A stretch of DNA of 64,000 nt from Arion vulgaris (lineage: Eukaryota; Mollusca; Gastropoda; Stylommatophora; Arionidae), in contig CM036755.1 in assembly GCA_020796225.1 (NCBI GenBank), forward strand, positions 11,267,994-11,331,993, given 5' to 3'. This document shows positions 21,685 through 64,000 of this stretch, in pieces (the first letter of the stretch is position 1; each line of letters begins with the position of its first letter). The notes beneath the pieces are model-generated. The model saw nothing but the letters and a program-made list of their open reading frames with translations, had not been told where the DNA came from and ran no database searches. The position numbers and the translations under genes are program-made.

Positions 21685-22010
21685 CAAATTATTTTCGATA
21701 TAGAGGGAGACTGTAGTAAAACTATATAAACTAGAGAAACATGTAATAACAAAGTACTGTAGTTTTACAAAAACAATGACAATATGCAGCAACGCTTCGA
21801 CCTAAAGGTTTTTAGTCACAGATTTTCATTTTATGCCCATTGGAATATCTGTCGTAGTCTATATGTGATGTGCTGTGAAATTCGCCACTCCTGTTGTATC
21901 GTTTGCTTGATAAAGGCTTTTGGTCGAAATGTTGCTGTGTATTGTCATTGTTTTTGTATTTTGTAAAACTAGAGTACTTTTTATAATGTGTTTCTCAAAT
22001 CATTTTAGAA
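21685..22010. mobile_element. Penelope-like 3' block with inverted terminal arms
   Basis: ACAAAGTACTGTAGTTTTAC near 21750 is mirrored by TTTTGTAAAACTAGAGTACT near 21960; between them lies TCGTTTGCTTGATAAAGGCT, the 3' block found at 5875. The inverted arrangement resembles 13975-14085. Confidence 0.7.
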
Positions 22011-22127
22011 TGTGTTGTTGTTTTAATTGCATTTTAATTGATGTAATACTTATTAAACTTGTCAACTGATTACTTTTTATTTTTGAAAGTCTTCATTTGT
22101 ATTTTCTATTATTCATTTCAGTGTTTC

Positions 22128-22605
22128 GCTGTTGTTGCTGGGGCTCGAAGGGAGCAAAGAATAGTAATACTGCAACCTACAAGGCATGTCGTAAGAAGCG
22201 ACTGAGGAAGCTACCCTAGTAAATCTTCTTCTTCTTTGCGTTCGTTCTTTACGACCAATTTTAATCACTCTTTGTGATATATTTGATCATTGCCAAGAAC
22301 GTGTATACGTTGCACATTGGTTTGGTAGGCCCCTAAACACATTGATTTCTGCACGTTTAGGACATGTGTATCCGATTTCAGCCAAACCTCCTTAGTCGCC
22401 TCTTATGACATGCGTGGCAGGTAACAGTGGTTCTATTCTTTACACCCCAAATCTGGGCCCGGTAACCACTCGGCGGTCCTAGTAAATAAAAACTTAGAAG
22501 AAATCAGATGTGCTGGCCTTCTTGTAGGCGCATAACTGGCATAATGTACAATCGCTCTTAGGCTCAGATCACAAAGAGTGTTTGATATGGAGGGTTCGAA
22601 GAATA
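22128..22605 (+). mobile_element. SINE-B copy split by a SINE-A
   Basis: Left part GCTGGGGCTCGAAGGGAGCA to CTACCCTAGTAAAT (22128-22224); right part CCTAGTAAATAAAAACTTAG to GGAGGGTTCGAAGAA (22478-22605). The interruption is 22225-22477. Confidence 0.9.
22225..22477 (-). mobile_element. SINE-A copy nested in SINE-B, with TSD
   Basis: TSD CCTAGTAAAT at 22215-22224 and 22478-22487. On + it starts CTTCTTCTTCTTTGCG and ends GGTAACCACTCGG. Confidence 0.93.
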
Positions 22606-22649
22606 GTTTCAGACTTGTAGTATGGACATTAGACGAAAGCATTGTTACA

Positions 22650-22930
22650 TCTATCTGGTGTAGAGGTTAGGTGTTTGCCTCTTGTGCCAAAGGTACTCGA
22701 TTCGCTTCATCTTGGAGTCATCAGGATATTTTTCTAGAGATCCCTGGTGACAGTGTAAGATAAATCGAGTTCCTAGTCCTATCGGAGATGGACGATCAAA
22801 CATGTACAGTTTCAAGTTGAGCACGTAAAAGAACCATTTGCAGTTTAAAATCGAGAAGAGAAAATCTGGAAAGCCGCTGCCTGGGCAAAATTCGTTAGAA
22901 AGATTAAAAAATACAATTCCTCCCAAATAT
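22650..22930 (+). mobile_element. tRNA-like SINE
   Basis: CTGGTGTAGAGGTTAGGTGT (A-box-like) and GGTACTCGATTCGC (B-box-like) within 50 bp, followed by a 200-bp unique body. Only one copy was noticed in the window. Confidence 0.5.
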
Positions 22931-23074
22931 TTGCACCATCTTCTAAATTACGTCGCAACCCTCGACAGTGCTAAGAAGTTTGTGCACTGCCGCTGAGATC
23001 TTCCTGTGTAATAAAGAGATTGGAACACACATGGCTACTCACTGAAGTGCAATGATGATGGTCCTATCAATCAA

Positions 23075-23165
23075 TCTTTACAATCGCTCTTAGGCTCAGA
23101 TCACATAGAAATCACAAAGAGTGGTTTAACAAATGGTCGATATGATGGAGCGTTTGAAGAAGTTG
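23075..23165 (+). mobile_element. SINE-B 3' part
   Basis: CAATCGCTCTTAGGCTCAGA, TCACAAAGAGTGGTTTAACA, GGTCGATATGATGGAGCG. 5'-truncated. 23165-23400 after it is unassigned. Confidence 0.75.
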
Positions 23166-23408
23166 AATGATATACATAAACGGTCTACAAGGTGTGTCCT
23201 GAGCCTAGCCATGCATTCAACAGGGTTTGGATCAGCTAGTCTCTCATAGGAGGGCCGAAAAGTGAAAATTAGTAGCCTGCTGATGGCCCTCAGAACACGC
23301 AAGTCAACTCCCAGCAATGTAGACCGGGAAACTTTGGCCGTGAGGTCAAAGGCTAACAGGGCAATGGCTCACCTAGGGAGGTCAGGTTTTTTAAAATTAG
23401 TATTTAAT

Positions 23409-23658
23409 CTTCTTCTTTGCGTTCGTTCTTTACGACCAATTTTAATCACTCTTTGTGACATGTTTGATCTTTGTCAAGAACGTGTATACGTTGCACATTG
23501 GTTTGGTAGGCCCCTAAACGCATAGATTTCTACACGTTTAGGACACATGCATCCAATTTCAGCCAAACCTCCCTAGTCGCCTCTTACGACATGCATGGCA
23601 GGTAACAGTGGTTCTATTCTTTACACCCCAAATCTGGGCCCCGGTGACCACTCGGGCA
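23409..23658 (-). mobile_element. SINE-A copy with perfect TSD
   Basis: TSD TAGTATTTAAT at 23398-23408 and 23659-23669. Confidence 0.93.
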
Positions 23659-23779
23659 TAGTATTTAATGTCCTTGGGAGTTAACCAAACATAAAATGTA
23701 GGTGGAGGTCCGCCCCCGACTTGAGTGGATTTACCCTGATATCCAAGATCCAGACCCCCACCTCTGGGCAAATAGCCCC

Positions 23780-24080
23780 ACTGCCTTGTGGGAGCCTCGG
23801 GAGAGGCAAAGGCTATGGGAGTAAACCCAAACAGAAAATCAACCTACTGCCTTGCAGGTCGGCCGGGGACAGCCAAAAGCTAACGGTAAGCGAACCCAGT
23901 AAACGCTGGCTAAAACCGGAGACATCGCTGAAGAATAAGCACCAGAGCTCAAAATGGTGCTAAAGATGTGACGTAAATACACCAATGCTAAGGCTGCATG
24001 AATCAGATTTTCACGTGAATAGTATTTATGGAGAGATCTGGTACATCAGTCTTGGCGGTGATCGCAAGGGAGAGATATAC
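23780..24080 (+). mobile_element. SINE-C copy
   Basis: CTGCCTTGCAGGTCGGCCGG, GGACAGCCAAAAGCTAACGG, AACCCAGTAAACGCTGGCTA, GAATAAGCACCAGAGCTC, AATCAGATTTTCACGTGAAT, GGAGAGATCTGGTACATCAG. Confidence 0.85.
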
Positions 24081-24145
24081 ATACATTTTGGCCCTAATTC
24101 GGATGTGACTGTCCTTCATGCAGTAGACTCTTAACGAGCGTGCAA

Positions 24146-24340
24146 GCCAGCGTGTTCGTAGCGCGTTAGACTACGGGTGACAAGTCCTCTGTGAGTGCGG
24201 GTCCAACTCCGCGGACTGGCAGAAAAGCCACAGGTTCCCCAGATTTACGGTGTTCGTGGCACCGAACCGAAGGGATACGATGTCCATGACACCGAGTCGA
24301 AGAGCTTTTAGCTCAAGTGCTTCTGGATCGAAAAAAACCC
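24146..24340 (+). mobile_element. SINE-F copy with perfect TSD
   Basis: TSD AGCGTGCAA at 24137-24145 and 24341-24349. The tRNA-like head lacks its first few bases. Confidence 0.9.
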
Positions 24341-24545
24341 AGCGTGCAACGTACTGTCGTTTTCAGCACATATCACAATATCACAAAGAGGGGTTAACTT
24401 CCTTGATAATAGCAAACACAATCACCAGAACACATAGTGATAACTGATAAAAAAAATCAATGACAAACTAGACGGAGAAAGATAGAGAGAAAACATTCTA
24501 GAGAGCCTTACTTCATGGCACAGAAGAATGTCAACATCGGAACTC

Positions 24546-24778
24546 CTTCTTCTTTACGTTCGTTCTTTACGACCAATTTTAATAACTTTTTGTGATATGT
24601 TTGACCTTTGTCAAGAACGTGTATACGTTGTACATTGGTTTGGTAGACCCCTAAACGCATAGAGTTCTACACGTTTAGAAGACGTGCATCAGATTTCAGC
24701 TTCTCTTACGACATGCGTGGCAGGTAACAATGGTTCTATTCTTTACACCCCAAATTTGGGCCCCGGTAACCACTCGGG
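24546..24778 (-). mobile_element. SINE-A copy, internally deleted
   Basis: Flanked by CATCGGAA (about 24534 and 24784). The central domain is shortened to CTCTTACGACATGCGTGGCA, with about 20 bp missing beside it. Confidence 0.85.
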
Positions 24779-24839
24779 ACGTCATCGGAATTAATAGTCA
24801 GTGCAATGGGTATATGTTTGTCGGATCAATGCTCATTAT

Positions 24840-25120
24840 TACCACAGCCTGTATGATGATGATGATACAGTAAAATTTGACTTCGCAAATACATCAATAA
24901 TTCGGACCACAAATCTGGGTGAGTTAAGACAGAGCCAACTATAAACTACTATATCCTGGCTGTGGTTAAGAAGTAACATGTGGCCACACCCAATCGATCT
25001 AAAAACTAATCTATTGGGAAACCTGACAGACCTAAAACTAACTGCCCAGTTTGTAGTCCAAAGTAAACATAGCATATGACCAGAGATAGCTGAAGAAGAA
25101 GACCACAAATCCAATTAGAA
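24840..25120 (+). mobile_element. RNase H-LINE 3' end fragment
   Basis: AAGTAACATGTGGCCACACC, CTGCCCAGTTTGTAGTCCAA, ending GAGATAGCTGAAGAAGAAGA. Same 3' end as the insertion at 49738-49870. Confidence 0.65.
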
Positions 25121-25164
25121 AATCGGGGCATATTCTTTACTGAACTTCGCCAACAACCACAGTA

Positions 25165-25345
25165 AACGAGTCATTAATTTTCTAGGCACCACTTAAACGT
25201 TCAGTAGCTTGCTATTGCTTTTTGATCGGTGGAGTCTATTTTTACCGTTCGTAAAAATCCATGAAACAAAATTGCCTTCAGCGAAGTTTGAACCAGGTAT
25301 TCTTGTGTTGTGAACAAACTCACTACGGCTAAACCTCAGACGGCC
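25165..25345 (-). mobile_element. SINE-D copy
   Basis: Reversed copy of 39238-39450: TTTTCTAGGCACCACTTAAA, CGTTCAGTAGCTTGCTATTG, CCGTTCGTAAAAATCCATG, GCGAAGTTTGAACCAGG (reversed B box). 25345-25590 holds a (TA)n run and no recognised element. Confidence 0.8.
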
Positions 25346-25589
25346 AATATAAATAGATATATATATATATAAATGTATCTGACCTAACGAAACAACACTT
25401 GACAGAAAACTACACAGACCTCTGTGTGAGCTACAAAAGACAGTGAAGTTCATACAAGAGACAACATTGAATATACAGACATATTTCAAGCGAACGAAAG
25501 GAAGGATATAAATGTATAATCTTTGTAACTGATCAGTGATCATTCGCGATAGAACTGTGGTTGTATTAATAGCCGTCCATCGCAAGCGA

Positions 25590-27260
25590 TGATGACAACA
25601 ATCTCAGACGTGTACTGTTGCACCTCTCTGGTGTGTGCGGAGGTGACTGTAGAGTCCAATCCTAGAACAGAATCCCCGACCACAGGTGGGGCATACATGA
25701 TCAAGGTTAGACATGTGCGTGTTGTGTGCTCTGTCTTTTCGCGCTGCTCGTTTTCTCTGTGACTCAACAATACGATGATTCTCAGCTATTCGGGTTCCTC
25801 TTTTGTTGTTACAGCGCCACATTTGGCGATCTTGCGCAAGGGATTCCCAGCACGTATTGTCTATATCGAAGCATTTCAGAGACACTTTAAGAGTGTCTTT
25901 AAAGCGTTTTTCTGTCCACCAGCTAAACGTCTGCCCCTTCAAGCTCGCCATACATCAACTGTTTTGGGATGCGTTTATCAGGCATTCGAGCAACGTGACC
26001 GACCCATCTCAGTTGGGCCTTCTGCAACAGGGTGTTGACGCTTGGGATCTTTGCTCTTGTGAGGACTTCGCTGTCTGGAATTTTGTCCTGCCAGTTTATT
26101 TTTAGTATTCTGCGTAGACAGCTTGTGTGGAAATGGTTTAATATTTTCTTGCGTGTCTGCTATACACTGTCCATGTCTCGCTTGCGTACAGCAGCGTTGT
26201 TAGCACTATGGCCTGGTAAACTTTCAGCTTTGTGACTATGCTTATCCCCTTCCGTTCCCACACAGTGACACGTAACCTTCCGAACGCAGCACTGGCTTTG
26301 GATATCCTATTGTGGACCTCAGAATCTATGTTTGCCGATCTGGATAGGAGGCTGCCAAGATAAGCAAAGTTGTCCGTTGACTGGAGACGCTGGTGTTTAA
26401 TGTTGATGACTGGATCGTAATACTGTTCTCTAGGGGCGGGCTGGAACATGATCTCTGTTTTTTGGTGTTAATGGTGAGGCCAAACCTATCACAGGCCATT
26501 GAGAACTTGTCCATGTAAGTCTGCATTTCTTCCTCAGAGTTGGTAGCGAGGGCACAGTCATCAGCAAACAACAGGTTTGAGATAGTTGATTCTTTTACCT
26601 TGGTGGAGGATTTTAACCTCCGAAGATTGAATAGGTTACCGTCTGTCCTGTATCTAATCTTTACCCCATGTTCGTCGCCTTCCCAAAAGACATCCGTGAG
26701 CATGGCAGCAAACATCATGCTGAAGAGTGTTGGGGCCAGTACACAGCCCTGTTTGACGCCGTTGGTGACATGGAAGGCTTCCGACAGCTCCCTTCGTCAA
26801 GTACACGTGCCATCATGCCCTCGTGAAACTGTTGGACGATCTTGATGAATTTCCTTGGGCATCCAAATTTTTCCATGATCTTCCATAGACCCTCCCTGTT
26901 AACCGTGTCGAAAGCCTTTGTCAGATCGACAAAGACCATATAGAGGTTACGGTGCTGCTCTTGGCATTTCTCCTGTAGTTGGCGAGCAGCAAATATCATG
27001 TCTGCTGTTCCACGACCTGCTCTGAAGCTACGTTGGGTCTCAGGGAGTAAGTCCTGTTCCAGGTGATCGATTAATCGATTGAGGAGGACTCTGGCCAGTA
27101 TTTTGCCAGCGATTGACAGGAGGAGATCCCCTGTAGTTATCGCAGGCCTGGCGGTTTCCTTTCCGCTTGTACAGGTGGACAATAGTGGCATCCTTTAATT
27201 CATGTGGCACACGTTCGTTGCACCAAATGGATGTAAATAACTCGGTCAAATAACTGTGGT
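25590..27260 (-). mobile_element. LINE with RT and C-terminal C2H2-type zinc finger, decayed
   Basis: Minus-strand pieces from 27250 downward: VPHELKDATIVHLYKRKGNR, FRAGRGTADMIFAARQLQ, FVDLTKAFDTVNREGLW (RT motif A), NGVKQGCVLAPTLFSMMF (motif B), NLLFADDCALATNSEEEM (catalytic FADD), DNFAYLGSLLSRSANID, LLYASETWTVYSRHARKY, LRWVGHVARMPD, and a terminal CPTC...H-x3-H zinc finger (C-x2-C-x12-H-x3-H at about 25635-25700). Several frameshifts, at least one near 26450 and one near 26720. The family is widespread in invertebrates and fish. The endonuclease part is missing. Confidence 0.93.
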
Positions 27261-27720
27261 TGTAACGTCACTGGGACATACTCGTTTACGTCAGCAAGAC
27301 TGTTCTAAAGTAGGTCATGCTCTATATAGCATCTATATACAAAACACAGCCAACTCTAAACATGGACAGTGGACTCTGGTAAAAAATTATAGGAAATAAG
27401 ACCACAACCGTCGCGTGACCTTGCATTCCAGTATCGCTCTACATAGACGAATTCCTTTTTAAATCAACACAGCATGCTAAATCAATGTTATATTATGTAA
27501 CAAGTTAAGTTTATAAATAAGGAATATCAGTATGAATATTTTTCACCAATAAATAACCATAAACTCATAGAATTGAGTAAAGTTGCAAAATAAGGTGCAG
27601 TGTTGTATCAAACATATACAAAATCCCTCCCCCAATTCAAAACTATGCCAGGGTTTCCCTGTCAGTTATGTGGCCCAATTTAGAGTTGGCTGTGTACAAC
27701 CCTGGAGACTGTATTCAACC
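27261..27720. other. No gene recognised
   Basis: Intergenic DNA; GAGTTGGCTGTGTACAACC near 27673 matches scattered repeats. Confidence 0.4.
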
Positions 27721-27724
27721 AGAG

Positions 27725-27935
27725 CCAACTATAAACTAATCGAAGTTATATAGATTACAGCAGAAAGTGTGTGCGCCTCAAAGAGCAATGCTACTTCAGT
27801 GCAATGGATACAGAGCAAAAGGTGGACCTCGGGGATAACAGAGACGGTGAGGGACACTGTTTATGAAGCGCACATAAAAGCCCGTTTTGGAGATCTCTTC
27901 TTATCCTGACGCTACGAGACAAAACAGGATTGGAG
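27725..27935 (+). repeat. Dispersed repeat J
   Basis: Shares AGAGCAATGCTACTTCAGTG-like start, GAAGCGCACATAAAAGCCCG and CAGGATT end with the reversed copy at 34080-34275. Its end motif (CTGACGCT...ACAAAACAGGATT) recurs reversed near 28210, 28690 and 38520. Confidence 0.6.
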
Positions 27936-28959
27936 AAAAAAAAGATAGAAAAATTGTATTTTTGCCATATTGAAAAAATATATGATTTATCTTTCGCATC
28001 GGAATCAGTTAACCCTGTGAAAATTATATTTTCTGTTATACTACATATTTTTATGGCAGGTGTAGCGCCTACATTTTTTTATACCGTCTGTTCCTATCAT
28101 TGCCATCGGAAGCAAAAAGGATCAAGGCCACAGGAAGAATGTCTAAATGTGGCCTTGGTTCCTATAATTCTGTCTCATGGTAACGTTGATCTTTCTATCT
28201 ATTCTCTAATCCTGTTTTGTTTTTCAGCGTCAGGTCGAAAAATATCTGAATATCTCATATCACACATTTTAATTTCCATGTCTGGCGTCGTGGTCTCAAT
28301 GTTTGACATTGGAAGAGAAATTATTATGAATGGTTATTAATAGCGTACAGTTCAACCTGACAACCGATATTCGGGTTTTAAAAAAATTGTGTCAGTTTGT
28401 ATGCCCACGGTCTTCTATAAGTATATCGGTATTTACGATGGCCGCGGTATGCCCCTAGCGTACTACGTTGACCTTAGAATCATTTTTTCCCTTCTATTTC
28501 TCTGTCAAATCAGGTACATCGTTAAAATGCGTATCATGAATTAGAACTCGGGGACATGCTTGATTTTTGAAACAACTTTGCTAAGCGCGTAGTAGCTGGT
28601 TTTGTGCCCCACTAATCTTTTTTTTAAATTGTCATCTTTATATATCGTATCGTCCCATCTATCTATCTATTCTCTAATCATGTTTTTCCTTTCAGCGTCA
28701 ATTCGTAATAGGATACACATGGAGCGAGACGCTTTGTGCCTTGTCTTTCTTTCTATTCTCCAGTCCTGATCCCAATGATAGAGTTTAATGGTTCAATGTG
28801 ATAGTGCAGTTTGTTTTCATTTATCATACATCAAAATTTGGTCGTCTGTAAAAGACAACACATCAGCAATCAAGTAAAAGCTACTATAATAGAGGATGTT
28901 GATGTTTTATGAATCAGTTGTTGTTTTGACCTAAATCTTGGGCTAAAGAATGCGTGGAA
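27936..28959. other. Intergenic, including an unsupported 136-codon open frame at 27930-28340
   Basis: The frame is AT-driven and hydrophobic with no family resemblance, and its ATG lies in the repeat J end. I do not call it a gene. Confidence 0.4.
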
Positions 28960-29170
28960 AAATAACAGTCCGAATATAGCCGAGTGTAACCGATCTCATT
29001 GTTGATGGCGGTCTCGGTTACTATTCGGGAGATTCACGCATGCGTACATAGGTTTAAAGAAATCTACGACATTTGAACTTCCTTCCCAGTTTGGTTTTGT
29101 TGAGTGTTTGCGACGAGAAAACGCAATACTGCTGAGTGTGAAATATTTTTTTTTCGGAAATACCACTTTT
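28960..29170 (+). promoter_or_regulatory. Probable TENT4 promoter / 5' UTR
   Basis: The 210 bp before the ATG are free of recognised repeats and less AT-rich than their surroundings. They contain GATGGCGG (about 29003-29011, a YY1-like GGCGG/GATGG core) and the perfect palindrome ACGCATGCGT at 29036-29045, close to an NRF1 half-pair. No TATA box is visible. Such motifs are typical of TATA-less housekeeping promoters; the role here is inferred. Confidence 0.45.
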
Positions 29171-63659
<34,489 letters not shown>

Positions 63660-63927
63660 TGTCTGCTTGAGCTCTGGTGATGGAAGCTGAGTATTTTGTC
63701 TGCATTACGAGCTCATATCATTTCCTCTGAACCGTGAAACAAGAATTCTCTTTCTAGTTTCAGTTCAGTTTTTGAGAATTCAAACATCATTCTTGTGAAG
63801 CATCTCTTTAGCAATTTATTCAGGATAACTTCTATCTTGATATTTGATATGACAATACGGATAACTTTGTTATATATCCGGAGAGATTCACAGCTGACAT
63901 ATCTTATAAGAACATGCTTGAGTTCAA
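63660..63927 (+). other. TENT4: TENT4 3' UTR (putative)
   Basis: Sequence after the stop with no recognised repeat until a MITE end at about 63928. No AATAAA is present in it, so the poly(A) site is undetermined. Confidence 0.5.
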
Positions 63928-64000
63928 GTCAAACCTTCAGCTGCTAACGACATGTATAGACGTTTTTTCCAAGTCACTGCTAAAGACGTGTTGATACGTG
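63928..64000. mobile_element. TTAA-MITE family 1, start only (cut by window end)
   Basis: CTTCAGCTGCTAACGACATG, TATAGACGTTTTTTCCAAG, CACTGCTAAAGACGTGTTGA match the left modules of 15499-15727. The boundary TTAA is not preserved here. Confidence 0.6.

Noticed and set aside
13700..22010. Hammerhead ribozyme in the Penelope-like ends
   Set aside because: No CTGATGA...GAAA core was found in any of the four blocks.
27930..28340. 136-codon open frame before TENT4
   Set aside because: AT-driven hydrophobic sequence, no family match, no splice context, and it begins in a dispersed repeat.
29108..29170. Upstream ATG at 29108 as TENT4 start
   Set aside because: It adds MRRENAILLSVKYFFFGNTT, which has no counterpart in the family, while the ATG at 29171 gives the conserved MDPRIAW.

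Overview
The window is nuclear DNA of an invertebrate metazoan. The evidence is spliced genes with GT-AG introns of 0.4 to 18 kb, an AT-rich sequence, and dense LINEs, a Penelope-like element, several tRNA-derived SINE families and many minisatellites. The repeat mix fits a mollusc or another lophotrochozoan, but nothing in the sequence proves the phylum. No bacterial, organellar or viral gene organisation was seen.

Two host genes can be read exon by exon, both on the + strand. (1) 13424-20757 is a three-exon gene for a 153-residue acidic/basic protein matching the KIAA1143 family (human protein 154 aa). (2) 29171-63659 is an eleven-exon gene for a 772-residue non-canonical poly(A) polymerase of the TENT4/PAPD5-PAPD7/Trf4 family, with N-terminus, nucleotidyltransferase core (GS, DxD and a third Asp), PAP-associated domain and basic C-terminus all present in frame. 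Its intron 2 has a GC donor. The genes are about 8.4 kb apart and show no functional link.

Layout: 1-13.3 kb holds LINE, RNase H-LINE, Penelope and SINE fragments, ending in the most complete LINE (11.29-13.27 kb), whose 3' end lies about 150 bp before the KIAA1143 start codon. 13.4-20.8 kb is the KIAA1143 homolog, followed directly by a 37-bp minisatellite (20.8-21.7 kb). 21.7-29 kb is repeat-rich intergenic DNA with an antisense LINE that has a C-terminal zinc finger. 29.2-63.7 kb is TENT4; its 17.6-kb intron 1 carries a 35-bp minisatellite of about 39 units, two frame-preserving minisatellites beside a LINE, TTAA-flanked MITEs and a nested SINE stack just before exon 2.

The most unusual structure is TENT4 intron 9 (59580-61535). 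Its 5' part is an array of about 44 perfect splice-donor-like units (AAGGTAAG) that appears to have grown from the exon 9/intron junction. Its 3' end is an array of 8 acceptor-like units, the last of which is the real exon 10 acceptor. The second theme is a SINE superfamily: three or more families with different 5' heads share one central domain (CATGTCGTAAGAGGCGACT) and one 3' tail. Many copies have perfect 8-11 bp target-site duplications and are nested in each other, so relative insertion order can be read. A TTAA-flanked MITE family with four regularly spaced quasi-palindromes is also notable.
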